Below, in pieces: positions 52,654-61,029 of a stretch of 64,000 nt of DNA (position 1 is the stretch's first letter; the number at the start of each line of letters is the position of its first letter). Origin of the DNA: Scleromatobacter sp038243995 (GTDB taxonomy: Bacteria; Pseudomonadota; Gammaproteobacteria; Burkholderiales; Burkholderiaceae_C). A model generated the notes under the pieces. That model saw only the letters and a list, made by a program, of their open reading frames with translations. It was not told the DNA's origin and made no database searches. The stretch is from positions 62,001 to 126,000 of the forward strand of contig JBBRTV010000003.1 in assembly GCA_038243995.1 (NCBI GenBank), given 5' to 3'. A program made the translations under genes and the position numbers.

Positions 52654-53564
52654 TCGAATCCATCCCACTCCCGTTCCCGAGCGTGAGGACGGCCTCGCGC
52701 CGCCCCGACGGCGAGGGAAGCCTGCAGGTGCAGCTCGACCCCAACCTGAAGATCGGCACCGCCAAGGTGTTCGCGGTCTACGGAAAGGGCGGCATCGGCA
52801 AGAGCACGACCTCGTCGAACCTGTCCGTCGCTTTCAGCAAGCTCGGCAAGCGCGTCCTGCAGATCGGCTGCGATCCCAAGCACGACTCGACATTCACGCT
52901 GACGAAGAAGCTGATGCCCACCGTCATCGACGTCCTCGAATCGGTCGACTTCCACGCCGAGGAGTTGCGCGTCGAGGACTTCGTGTACGAGGGCTACAAC
53001 GGCGTGATGTGCGTCGAGGCGGGCGGGCCGCCGGCGGGCACGGGCTGCGGCGGCTACGTGGTCGGCCAGACCGTCAAGCTCCTGAAGGAACATCACCTGC
53101 TCGACGAGAGCGACGTGGTGATCTTCGACGTGCTGGGCGACGTGGTGTGCGGCGGCTTCGCGGCGCCGCTGCAGCATGCCGACCGCGCGTTGATCGTCAC
53201 CGCGAACGACTTCGACTCGATCTTCGCGATGAACCGCATCGTGCAGGCGATCGGCGCGAAGGCGAAGAACTACAACGTGCGGCTCGGCGGCGTCATCGCC
53301 AACCGCAGCGCCGCCACCGACCAGATCGACAAGTTCAACGAGCGCATCGGCCTGAAGACGATGGCGCGCTTCCCGGACCTCGACGTCATCCGGCGCAGCC
53401 GGCTCAAGAAGGCGACGCTGTTCGAGATGGAGTATTCGCCCGAGCTGGAGGCCGTCCAGAACGAGTACCTGCGCCTGGCCGCGCAGCTCTGGGCGGGCAC
53501 CGATCCACTGATCGCGACGGCGATGAAGGATCGCGACATCTTCGACCTGCTGGGATTCGACTGA
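52650..53564 (+). CDS. bchL: Dark-operative protochlorophyllide reductase ATP-binding protein BchL
   Basis: Nitrogenase Fe-protein homologue that passes electrons to BchN/BchB. 304 residues. Walker A YGKGGIGKST at 44-53, cluster cysteines C133 (GTGCGGYV) and C167 (DVVCGGFAAP). ATGA overlap with bchH, TGATG junction with bchM. Confidence 0.97.
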   Translation: MIESIPLPFPSVRTASRRPDGEGSLQVQLDPNLKIGTAKVFAVYGKGGIGKSTTSSNLSVAFSKLGKRVLQIGCDPKHDSTFTLTKKLMPTVIDVLESVDFHAEELRVEDFVYEGYNGVMCVEAGGPPAGTGCGGYVVGQTVKLLKEHHLLDESDVVIFDVLGDVVCGGFAAPLQHADRALIVTANDFDSIFAMNRIVQAIGAKAKNYNVRLGGVIANRSAATDQIDKFNERIGLKTMARFPDLDVIRRSRLKKATLFEMEYSPELEAVQNEYLRLAAQLWAGTDPLIATAMKDRDIFDLLGFD

Positions 53565-54298
53565 TGCGCGGCCACCTTGCCCCCCTCGACCGCGCGACCG
53601 GCGACCGCGCGGCCTACCTGTCGCGCCGCGGCGAGATCGAGCACTACTTCGATCGCACCGCGGCCCAGGCCTGGGCGCGCCTGACCTCAGACGCGCCGCT
53701 CGGGCGCATCCGCGCCAGCGTGCGCGCGGGACGCGAGCGCATGCGCTCGACCCTGCTGTCGTGGCTGCCGCCGGATCTGGCGGGCGCGCGCGTCCTCGAT
53801 GCCGGCTGCGGCACCGGTGCCCTCGCGGTGGAGGCGGCCCGCCGCGGCGCGGAGGTGGTCGCGATCGACCTCTCGCCGACGCTGGTCGCCCTCGCCGCCG
53901 AACGCCTGCCGGTCGAACTCGCGCAGCGCATCACCTTCCTCTCGGGCGACATGCTCGACGAACGGCTGGGCGCCTTCGACCACGCGGTGCTGATGGACTC
54001 GCTGATCCACTACCCGGGCGAAGAAGCCGTGCGCGCGCTGGAACGCATCGCGCCGCGCGTACGCCGCTCCATCGTCTTCACGCACGTGCCGAGCACGCCG
54101 CTGCTGGTGACGATGCGCGTCGTCGGCCGTTTCTTCCCGCGCGGCGACCGTGCACCCGACGTCGTGCCGGTCGCGCATGCGGCGCTGCGGCGCGACCTGG
54201 CCCGGGCGCCGGGGCTCGCCGGCTGGGCGAGCGGCCGCGAGCAGCGGGTGGACGGCGGCTTCTACAAGTCGCACGCACTGGAGTTGACGACGCCATGA
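53564..54298 (+). CDS. bchM: Mg-protoporphyrin IX O-methyltransferase BchM
   Basis: SAM-dependent methyltransferase acting after Mg-chelatase. 244 residues. SAM motif I LDAGCGTGALAVEAARRGAEVVAIDLS, FLSGDMLDERLGAFDHAVLMDSLIHYP, and the C-terminal KSHALEL end typical of BchM. Its start overlaps the bchL stop, and its stop overlaps a 17-codon mini-ORF (ATGA). Confidence 0.95.
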   Translation: MRGHLAPLDRATGDRAAYLSRRGEIEHYFDRTAAQAWARLTSDAPLGRIRASVRAGRERMRSTLLSWLPPDLAGARVLDAGCGTGALAVEAARRGAEVVAIDLSPTLVALAAERLPVELAQRITFLSGDMLDERLGAFDHAVLMDSLIHYPGEEAVRALERIAPRVRRSIVFTHVPSTPLLVTMRVVGRFFPRGDRAPDVVPVAHAALRRDLARAPGLAGWASGREQRVDGGFYKSHALELTTP

Positions 54299-54348
54299 AC
54301 ACCCGCCTGCATCTCGACGGCAGCGCCCCCGCGGCACCCGCGCGATGA
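54295..54348 (+). CDS. 17-codon mini-ORF linking bchM and lhaA
   Basis: ATG overlaps the bchM stop (ATGA) and the TGA overlaps the lhaA ATG (ATGA). The peptide is MNTRLHLDGSAPAAPAR. It could let ribosomes ending bchM translation be handed on to lhaA, or be accidental. The peptide itself has no recognisable function. Confidence 0.35.
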   Translation: MNTRLHLDGSAPAAPAR

Positions 54349-55784
54349 AACCCGTCTCGCGTCACTGGCGGCGTCTCGGTCCGGGGATGCTGCCGTTCGC
54401 GGATGCCGCAAGCGCCGCGTTGCCGCTGCCCCGGCTGCTGCGCCTGTCGCTGTTCCAGGTCTCGGTCGGCATGGCCGGTGCGCTGCTGGTGGGCACGCTC
54501 AACCGCGTAATGATCGTCGAGCTGGGCGTCGCGGCGTGGCTGGTCGCGGCGATGGTCGCGATGCCGATGCTGGTCGCCCCCTGGCGCGCCCTGGTCGGCT
54601 TCCGCTCGGACACCCACCGCTCGGTGCTCGGCTGGCGGCGGGTGCCCTACTTGTGGTTCGGCTCGCTGATGCAGTTCGGCGGGCTCGCGATCATGCCGTT
54701 CGCACTGCTGATCCTGTCCGGCGACACGCACGGTCCGGTGTGGATAGGCACCGTCGCCGCGGCGCTCGCGTTCGGCCTCACGGGCGCGGGCCTGCAGACG
54801 ACGCAGACGGCCGGCCTCGCGCTGGCCACCGACATGGCCCCGGCAGAGACGCGCCCGCGGGTGGTCGCGCTGATGGTGATGATGCTGCTCGTCGGCGTGC
54901 TCGTCGGCAGCCTGGCCTTCGGCTGGTTGCTGCGCTCGTTCAGCCAGCTGCACCTGATCCAGGTCGTCCAGGGCGCCGCGATGATGACGATGGCGCTCAA
55001 CATCGTCGCCCTGTGGAAGCAGGAGCCGCGCGGCGCGCCGCCGGCGCCCGACGCACCCGCCCGGCCGCCGTTCCGCGCCGCCTGGCGCCTGTTCGCCGCG
55101 CGGCCGCGCGCGCGGCGCTTCCTGGTCGCCGTTGGCCTCGGCACCGCGGCCTTCAACATGCAGGACGTCGTGCTCGAGCCCTATGGCGGCGCCGTGCTGA
55201 AGCTGCCCGTCGGCGCGACGAGCATCCTCACCGCCCTGCTCGCGGCCGGCGCCCTGGGCGCGTTCGCCTTCGCCGCGCGGCGGCTCGCCCGCGGCGCCGA
55301 CCCGCAACGCCTGGCCGCGCTGGGCGCACTGGCCGGCGTCGCCGCGTTTTCCGCAGTGATCTTCTCCGCGCCGCTGGCCTCGGCGTTGCTGTTCCGCCTG
55401 GGCGCGACTGGCATCGGCTTCGGCGGCGGGCTGTTCGCCGTCGGCACGCTGACCGTCGCGATGGAGCTGGCGCATCCGCCGCGCCAGGCCGACGCATGCC
55501 CGACCACTGGCCTGGTCCTCGGCGCCTGGGGCGCCGTGCAGGCCTGCGCCGGCGGGCTAGCGATCGGGCTGGGCGGCGCGCTGCGCGACGGCGTCGGGGC
55601 GCTCGCCTCGCAAGGCCTGCTGGGCGAGGCGCTCAGCGGCCCGGCGGTGGGCTACAGCGTGGTCTATCACATCGAGATCGCATTGCTGTTCGCGACGCTC
55701 GTCGCCATCGGCCCGCTCGTGCGCAACGACCCGTCGCGCACCGGGCGGGACAACGGTTTCAGCCTGGCCGAATCGAACGGCTGA
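54345..55784 (+). CDS. lhaA: Light-harvesting 1 assembly protein LhaA (BCD family)
   Basis: 479 residues with twelve membrane helices, related to PucC. Landmarks: GTLNRVMIVELGVAAWLVAAMVAMPMLVAPWRALVGFRSDTHRS at the N-terminus, AFNMQDVVLEPYGGAVLKLPVGATS in the middle. Required for LH1 assembly in Rhodobacter. Directly upstream of puhA as in other purple bacteria. It is distinct from the paralogue next to bchG. Confidence 0.93.
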   Translation: MKPVSRHWRRLGPGMLPFADAASAALPLPRLLRLSLFQVSVGMAGALLVGTLNRVMIVELGVAAWLVAAMVAMPMLVAPWRALVGFRSDTHRSVLGWRRVPYLWFGSLMQFGGLAIMPFALLILSGDTHGPVWIGTVAAALAFGLTGAGLQTTQTAGLALATDMAPAETRPRVVALMVMMLLVGVLVGSLAFGWLLRSFSQLHLIQVVQGAAMMTMALNIVALWKQEPRGAPPAPDAPARPPFRAAWRLFAARPRARRFLVAVGLGTAAFNMQDVVLEPYGGAVLKLPVGATSILTALLAAGALGAFAFAARRLARGADPQRLAALGALAGVAAFSAVIFSAPLASALLFRLGATGIGFGGGLFAVGTLTVAMELAHPPRQADACPTTGLVLGAWGAVQACAGGLAIGLGGALRDGVGALASQGLLGEALSGPAVGYSVVYHIEIALLFATLVAIGPLVRNDPSRTGRDNGFSLAESNG

Positions 55785-55816
55785 ACCCGGATCACGGATA
55801 TCAACAGGAGCCGACG

Positions 55817-56587
55817 ATGCAGACCGGGGCCATCACTCAATACATCGACGTCGCGCAGCTCGTGCTGTACGCGTTCTGGATCTTCTTCGCGGGGCTGGTC
55901 GTCTACCTGCTGCGCGAGAACAAGCGCGAGGGCTATCCGCTGGAGTCCGATCGCTCGGAGCGCGCGCCGCGCGTCAAGGTACAGGGCTTCCCTCGCGTAC
56001 CCGATCCGAAGACCTACCTGCTGCGCGACGGCCGCACGGTGACCGCACCGCGTGCCGAGGTGCCCGCGGGGCCGCTGCGCGCGCGTCCGGTCGGGCCCTG
56101 GCCGGGCGCCCCGCTGCAACCGGACGGCGATCCGATGCGCGCCGAAGTAGGCCCCGGCAGCTACGCGCAACGCCCCGACATACCCGACACCACGGTGGGC
56201 GGCACGCCGCGCCTGGTACCGCTGCGCGACTCGCTGTACGCCGGCGTCTCCCGCCGCGATCCCGACCCGCGCGGCAAGCCGGTGGTCGGCGCCGACGGCG
56301 CGGTCGCAGGCGTGGTGCGCGACCTGTGGCTCGACCAGGCCGAGATGCTGTTCCGCTACCTGGAAGTGGAAACCGGGACGGGGGCACGCGTGCTGCTGCC
56401 GATCAACTTCGCGCGTATCGGCGACCGCCGGGTGCGCGTGCGCTCCCTGCTCGCGGCGCAGTTCGCCGGCGTACCCGCCCTGCGGGACTCCGAGATCGTC
56501 ACGATGCTCGAGGAGGAACGGATCATGGCCTACTACGGCGCCGGCACGCTCTACGCGACCGCGCAACGCCAGGAGCCGCTGCTGTGA
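55817..56587 (+). CDS. puhA: Photosynthetic reaction centre H subunit PuhA
   Basis: 256 residues. One N-terminal membrane helix (LVLYAFWIFFAGLVVYLL), then REGYPLESDRS and a cytoplasmic PRC-barrel domain (GVVRDLWLDQAEMLFRYLEVE; RVLLPINFARIGDRRVRVRS) and the EEERIMAYYGAGTLYA end. Start is the ATG after an AGGAG motif. Stop overlaps the puhB GTG. Confidence 0.97.
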   Translation: MQTGAITQYIDVAQLVLYAFWIFFAGLVVYLLRENKREGYPLESDRSERAPRVKVQGFPRVPDPKTYLLRDGRTVTAPRAEVPAGPLRARPVGPWPGAPLQPDGDPMRAEVGPGSYAQRPDIPDTTVGGTPRLVPLRDSLYAGVSRRDPDPRGKPVVGADGAVAGVVRDLWLDQAEMLFRYLEVETGTGARVLLPINFARIGDRRVRVRSLLAAQFAGVPALRDSEIVTMLEEERIMAYYGAGTLYATAQRQEPLL

Positions 56588-57264
56588 TCACCGGCGAACA
56601 CGAATTCGAGGCCGAATACGGCCTGCCCGAGCCCCTGCCGCGCGGCGAACGCCTGTTGTGGCAAGGTCATCCCGACGGCCCGACGCTGGCGCTCGAGGCG
56701 CTGCACTGGCGCAAGCTCGCGCTGTACTTCACCGGCCTGCTGATCCTGCGCGGCGCGTTCGTCACGAACGACGGCGGCAGCCTCTGGCAGGCCGTGGTCG
56801 CGGCCGCCTGGCTGCTGCCCTTCGCGGTGTTCGCGGTCGGCATCGCGCTGACGCTGGCCACGCTGATCCGTCGCACGACCGTCTACACGATCACCGACCG
56901 CCGCGTCGTGATGCGCATCGGGATCGTGCTGACGATGACGCTCAACCTGCCCTACCGACAGATCGATGCGGCGGCCCTGCGGATGGGGCCGGGCGACCGC
57001 GGCGACATCGTCCTCGCGCTCGCGCGCGGGACGCGCATCGGCTACATCCACCTGTGGCCTCACGCGCGACCCTGGCACGTGAAGGCGCCGCAGCCGATGC
57101 TGCGCGCCCTGCCCGACGCGCGTCGCATCGCGGCGATGCTGGCGCACGCCCTGCAGGCGACCGCGGCGCCGCCGCACTCGGCCGTGGTGACGCCGATGCC
57201 GCCGCCCGCCCAGGCGACGCCGTCCCCGCGGCCCGTGCTGCAGTCCGAGGCGCGCGCCGCTTGA
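56584..57264 (+). CDS. puhB: Photosynthetic complex assembly protein PuhB
   Basis: 226 residues, starts with GTG overlapping the puhA stop (GTGA). EPLPRGERLLWQGHPD at the N-terminus, two or three membrane helices, then a bacterial PH-like domain (RTTVYTITDRRVVMRIGIVLTMTLNLPY). PuhB assists reaction-centre assembly. Confidence 0.92.
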   Translation: MITGEHEFEAEYGLPEPLPRGERLLWQGHPDGPTLALEALHWRKLALYFTGLLILRGAFVTNDGGSLWQAVVAAAWLLPFAVFAVGIALTLATLIRRTTVYTITDRRVVMRIGIVLTMTLNLPYRQIDAAALRMGPGDRGDIVLALARGTRIGYIHLWPHARPWHVKAPQPMLRALPDARRIAAMLAHALQATAAPPHSAVVTPMPPPAQATPSPRPVLQSEARAA

Positions 57265-57301
57265 CGCGCCGCCCCCGTCCGATCCACTTCGCGAGGTCGT
57301 C

Positions 57302-57778
57302 ATGACCACCCTGCACTCGCCCGGCATCAATCCGCCGCTCGCCGCCCTCGGCGCACTGGCGCTCGTCACGCTCGCGGGCGTCGGCCTGGTCCGGCTGACC
57401 GGCGTCGGCAGCGCGCTGACCGAGGCCGCGCCGATCGTGCAGGAACGCCTGCTCCGCTTCGAGGATCGCACCGACGGCGGCATCACGGTCGTCGACGCAC
57501 GCAACGGCGCGGTGATCGGCGACGTCGCGCCGGGCACCAACGGCTTCCTGCGCAGCGCGATGCGCGGGCTGGTGCGCGAGCGCAAGCGCGAAGGCATCGG
57601 CCCCGAGCTGCCGTTCGAGCTCGTGATCCGCGCCGACCAGCGACTGTCGCTGGAAGATCCCGGCACCCGGCGCCGCATCGACCTGCGCTCGTTCGGCCCG
57701 ACCAATGCCGGTGTGTTCGAACACCTCCTGTACGTCACCGCGATCGCGGCGCCTTCGGCACCGTCGATCGCCCCCTGA
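57302..57778 (+). CDS. puhC: Photosynthetic complex assembly protein PuhC
   Basis: 158 residues with one N-terminal membrane helix (ALGALALVTLAGVGLVRL), then RLLRFEDRTDGGITVVDARNG and GTNGFLRSAMRGLVRERKREG typical of PuhC. Needed for proper reaction centre-LH1 complex formation in Rhodobacter. Downstream of puhB by 37 bp. Confidence 0.9.
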   Translation: MTTLHSPGINPPLAALGALALVTLAGVGLVRLTGVGSALTEAAPIVQERLLRFEDRTDGGITVVDARNGAVIGDVAPGTNGFLRSAMRGLVRERKREGIGPELPFELVIRADQRLSLEDPGTRRRIDLRSFGPTNAGVFEHLLYVTAIAAPSAPSIAP

Positions 57779-57801
57779 AACCTGCCCCAGCGGAGTTCAA
57801 G

Positions 57802-58875
57802 ATGGAAAGCCCCCGGATCCGGAGCGCCGACGACGCGACAGCGCACGCGCGCACCAGCACCTTGCTGAGCCCGCGCTTCTACACGACCGATTTCGCGGCG
57901 ATGGATCGCATCGACATCGAGCCGCTGCGTGCCGAATGGGACGCGCTGCTGGCCGAGTACGAAGGCGACAACAATCACGATCACTTCCAGCGTACCGCCG
58001 AATTCACGGAGGAGGTGGCGCGACTGGAGCCGACCTGGTCGCCCGAACTGCGCGAGGAGTTCCTGGCGTTCCTGGTCAGTTCGCTCACCTCGGAGTTCTC
58101 GGGCTGCGTGCTCTACAACGAGATCCAGAAGAACGTCACCAACCCCGACCTGAAGAAGCTGATGCGCTTCATGGCGCGCGACGAATCGCGCCATGCGGGC
58201 TTCCTGAACTCGGCGCTGAAAGACTTCGGCCTCGGCGTCGACCTCGGCGGCCTCAAGCGCACCAAGGCCTACACGTTCTTCCGGCCGAAGTTCATCTTCT
58301 ACGCGACCTACCTGTCGGAGAAGATCGGCTACGCGCGCTACATCACCATCTTTCGCCAGCTCGAGCGCCATCCCGAGCTGCGCTTCCACCCGATCTTTCG
58401 CTGGTTCGAGCGCTGGTGCAACGACGAATTCCGCCACGGCGAATCGTTCGCGCTGATCCTGCGCGCCAACCCGAAGCTGCTCACCGGCGTGAACACGCTG
58501 TGGATCCGCTTCTTCCAGCTCGCCGTCTACGCCACCATGTACGTGCGCGATCACCAGCGGCCGCTGCTCAACGCGGCGATGGGATTCGACGTCACCGACT
58601 ACGACTTCGAAGTGTTCCGCATCACGCGCGACATCTCCACCCAGGTGTTTCCGCAGACGCTGGCCATCGAGAATCCCGCCTTCCGCGCGGGCCTCGACCG
58701 CCTGCTGCGCGCGGCCGAGGCGATCGAGCGCGCGAAGGCCCGGGGCGGCGTGGGCGGCGCGCTGGAGAAGGCGGGCTGGGCGCTCGTCGGGGCGACGACC
58801 TTCGCGCGCCTGTACCTGCTGCGCACGCGGCGCCGCTCCTTGCCCGAACAGGTGCGCATGGCGCCCGCGTGGTGA
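57802..58875 (+). CDS. acsF: Aerobic Mg-protoporphyrin IX monomethyl ester oxidative cyclase AcsF
   Basis: Oxygen-dependent diiron enzyme forming ring E. 357 residues. Metal-binding carboxylate/His motifs: EFSG, RDESRHAGF and CNDEFRHGESF, as in the AcsF/Rnr-like ferritin fold. Its presence implies bacteriochlorophyll synthesis with oxygen; the anaerobic BchE cyclase is not in this window. Ribosome-binding site GGAG before the ATG. Confidence 0.96.
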   Translation: MESPRIRSADDATAHARTSTLLSPRFYTTDFAAMDRIDIEPLRAEWDALLAEYEGDNNHDHFQRTAEFTEEVARLEPTWSPELREEFLAFLVSSLTSEFSGCVLYNEIQKNVTNPDLKKLMRFMARDESRHAGFLNSALKDFGLGVDLGGLKRTKAYTFFRPKFIFYATYLSEKIGYARYITIFRQLERHPELRFHPIFRWFERWCNDEFRHGESFALILRANPKLLTGVNTLWIRFFQLAVYATMYVRDHQRPLLNAAMGFDVTDYDFEVFRITRDISTQVFPQTLAIENPAFRAGLDRLLRAAEAIERAKARGGVGGALEKAGWALVGATTFARLYLLRTRRRSLPEQVRMAPAW

Positions 58876-58929
58876 TGCGCTGGCCCGCGTAATCGATCGT
58901 CGATCTCGCCAGAAGGGAATCCTTCCACC

Positions 58930-59691
58930 ATGCTCCAGCAGGCCGCTCCGATCGCCTACACGCTGTTCGCGTGGTGGTTCAGCACGGGCATCATCCTGTA
59001 CCTGGTCGGCCTGCCGCGCCGCACCCACAAGTGGACCATGGCGGCGACCACCGTGCTGCTGGCGCTGGCCCTTGCCGCGGTCGCGTGGAGCGCGCCGGAC
59101 ACCGGGCACGCCGCCGCCTACGTCGGCTTCACCGCGGCGCTCGCGATCTGGGCCTGGCAGGAAGTCGCCTTCCTGCTCGGCTACGTCACCGGTCCGCGCC
59201 GCCAACCCTGCCCGGTGCAGGCGCAGGGCTGGCAGCGGGCGCGTTTCGCGTTCCAGACGGTGCAACACCACGAGGTCGCGCTGCTGCTGCTCGGCGCCGC
59301 CGTGTTCGTGCTGACCTGGCACCAACCGAACCGGGGCGCGCTCGCGACCTTCGCCATCCTCTGGGCCATGCGCCAGAGCGCGAAGCTGAACCTGTTCCTG
59401 GGCGTGCGCAACCTCAACGAAGGCTTCCTGCCGGCCCACCTCGTCTACCTGCAGAGCTACTTCCGCAGGCGCCGCATGAACGGGTTGTTCCCGCTGTCGG
59501 TGATCGTCGCCACCGTCGCCACCGTGATCGGCTGGCAAGCGGCCCTGTCCGGCGGCCTGAGCGCCGCGGCAGAAGCGGCCGCGCTGCTCGCCGCGACGCT
59601 GCTGTCGCTCGGCGTGCTGGAGCACTGGTTCATGGTGATCCCGCTGCCCACCCAGGCCTTGTGGAACTGGGGCATGCGCTCGCGGGAGTGA
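58930..59691 (+). CDS. puhE: Photosynthetic complex assembly protein PuhE
   Basis: 253 residues with about seven hydrophobic segments. YTLFAWWFSTGIILYLVGLPRRTHKW, QTVQHHEVALLLL and RQSAKLNLFLGVRNLNEGFLP are typical of the puhE product (DUF3623). Last gene of the plus-strand photosynthesis operon; ends 12 bp before the convergent S4 gene. Confidence 0.92.
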   Translation: MLQQAAPIAYTLFAWWFSTGIILYLVGLPRRTHKWTMAATTVLLALALAAVAWSAPDTGHAAAYVGFTAALAIWAWQEVAFLLGYVTGPRRQPCPVQAQGWQRARFAFQTVQHHEVALLLLGAAVFVLTWHQPNRGALATFAILWAMRQSAKLNLFLGVRNLNEGFLPAHLVYLQSYFRRRRMNGLFPLSVIVATVATVIGWQAALSGGLSAAAEAAALLAATLLSLGVLEHWFMVIPLPTQALWNWGMRSRE

Positions 59692-59703
59692 GCGCGGCGA
59701 CGC

Positions 59704-59925
59704 TCAGCCCGCCGCCCGTACCGCCACGCGACGATCGCCCACGGCCACCTCGTCGCCGGCGCGCACCTTGCGGCCCCGGCGCACGTCCACCTCGCCGTTG
59801 ACGAGCACGCCGCCCTGCTGGATCAGCATCTTGGCCTCGCCGCCGCTCTGGGCCAGGCCGGCTGCCTTCAGCAGCGCGTCGAGCGTGATGTGGTCGCCGC
59901 GCAGGTCGAAGGCGATGGGGGTCAT
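59704..59925 (-). CDS. S4-domain RNA-binding protein (YbcJ-like)
   Basis: 73 residues, essentially one S4 domain: ITLDALLKAAGLAQSGGEAKMLIQQGGVLVNGEVDVRRGRKVRAGDEV. The YbcJ family is thought to bind RNA, perhaps ribosomal or tRNA. It stands on the minus strand, 81 bp downstream of the phosphatase gene start region but separately started. Confidence 0.9.
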   Translation of the reverse strand: MTPIAFDLRGDHITLDALLKAAGLAQSGGEAKMLIQQGGVLVNGEVDVRRGRKVRAGDEVAVGDRRVAVRAAG

Positions 59926-60006
59926 GGTCGCAGTCTCGGGAAGTCGATGGAGGAGTCGCAGGTTAACGCAGGCGCCGCTGCGGCGGCCGCCACGGGCCGC
60001 GCGGGG

Positions 60007-60837
60007 TCAATCCCGGGGCGGCGACCGACCGTTGCCCGGCACGGCGCGATGACTGCCTGGGCGCCACGCCCTCGCCTCGTCGATCCAGAGTTCGATGTCC
60101 GCGAGCCCGATACCTCCGACGCCATCGCGCGCGGCCACGGCGACCGCTGGATTCCAGCCCGTCCGCCGATCCAGGCCCGGGCCGACGGCAACCGGGCCGC
60201 GGATGGGCGCGTGCGCGAAATAGGCGCTTCGCGTCAGCACCACCGGCAGGTCGACGCTGAGCGCGGCGACGACGCCGGCCGGCGAATCTTCGATCGCCAC
60301 GGCCTCCGACGGGCAGACGCGCACCTCCAGCAGCGCTCGCACATAGACCTCGGGGTCGGGCTTCTTGTGCTGCACGTCCTCGCCGCAGACGAGCGCGTCG
60401 AACCAGTCCGACCACTGCGCGCCCAGGTGCAGGCGCAGCAGGGCCTCTACACAGGCGCGGCTCATGGTCGTCGCGATGCCCATGCGCACGCCGCGCCGGC
60501 GGCACTCCTCCATCAGCGCCAGCACACCGCCGCGCAGCGGCAGGTGGACGTGGCGCAAGAGGTCGGGATAGATCTCGTTCTTGGCTTCGTGGATGCGACG
60601 GGCGAGCGCGTCGCGCCCGGCAGGCAACAGCGGCGCGTCCTGGCGGTCGCTCATGTCGCGCAGCAGCCGCTCGTGGCCGCCGGAGATCGCCAGCAGCTCG
60701 CCGTAGCGCACATCGCTCCAGTGCCAGCGCAGGCCGCACGCGACGAAGGCCCGATTGAAGGCGACGCGATGAGCATCGCGCTCCGTCTCGGCGATCGTGC
60801 CGCCGACGTCCCACAGCACGGCCTTCACATGACTCAT
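60007..60837 (-). CDS. HAD-IA family hydrolase (CbbY/Gph-like) with altered motif I
   Basis: 276 residues. HAD motif I reads LWDVGGTIAETE: the nucleophile Asp is present but the second Asp of DxDxT is Gly. Motif II (GIATTMS), KKPDPEVYV and VAIEDSPAGVVAA (motif III/IV) follow. It resembles CbbY/phosphoglycolate-phosphatase-like proteins near carbon-fixation or photosynthesis genes. The C-terminal 60 residues are unusual and Arg/Gly-rich. Activity is uncertain. Confidence 0.82.
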   Translation of the reverse strand: MSHVKAVLWDVGGTIAETERDAHRVAFNRAFVACGLRWHWSDVRYGELLAISGGHERLLRDMSDRQDAPLLPAGRDALARRIHEAKNEIYPDLLRHVHLPLRGGVLALMEECRRRGVRMGIATTMSRACVEALLRLHLGAQWSDWFDALVCGEDVQHKKPDPEVYVRALLEVRVCPSEAVAIEDSPAGVVAALSVDLPVVLTRSAYFAHAPIRGPVAVGPGLDRRTGWNPAVAVAARDGVGGIGLADIELWIDEARAWRPGSHRAVPGNGRSPPRD

Positions 60838-61029
60838 CGCGGCGACATCGCGCCGTTGGCGACGCCTTCGCCTGAGGAACGATTCATGTCAGCATCCTCG
60901 TTGGAGCCGCGATGGAGAACGCGGTTAGCCGAGCCTAGATGCGGATCTGCAAAAAGGGAATTCAGACTTTCTTGGCGCGGCATTCAGCAATGGCTGAAGA
61001 TCGTGCGCCGGCCCGCGAACTCCTGGAGG

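Noticed and set aside
48841..52668. A 1275-codon minus-strand frame opposite bchH
   Set aside because: It mirrors bchH almost end to end; composition is His/Gln/Arg/Val-rich shadow coding and BchH is unmistakable on the plus strand.
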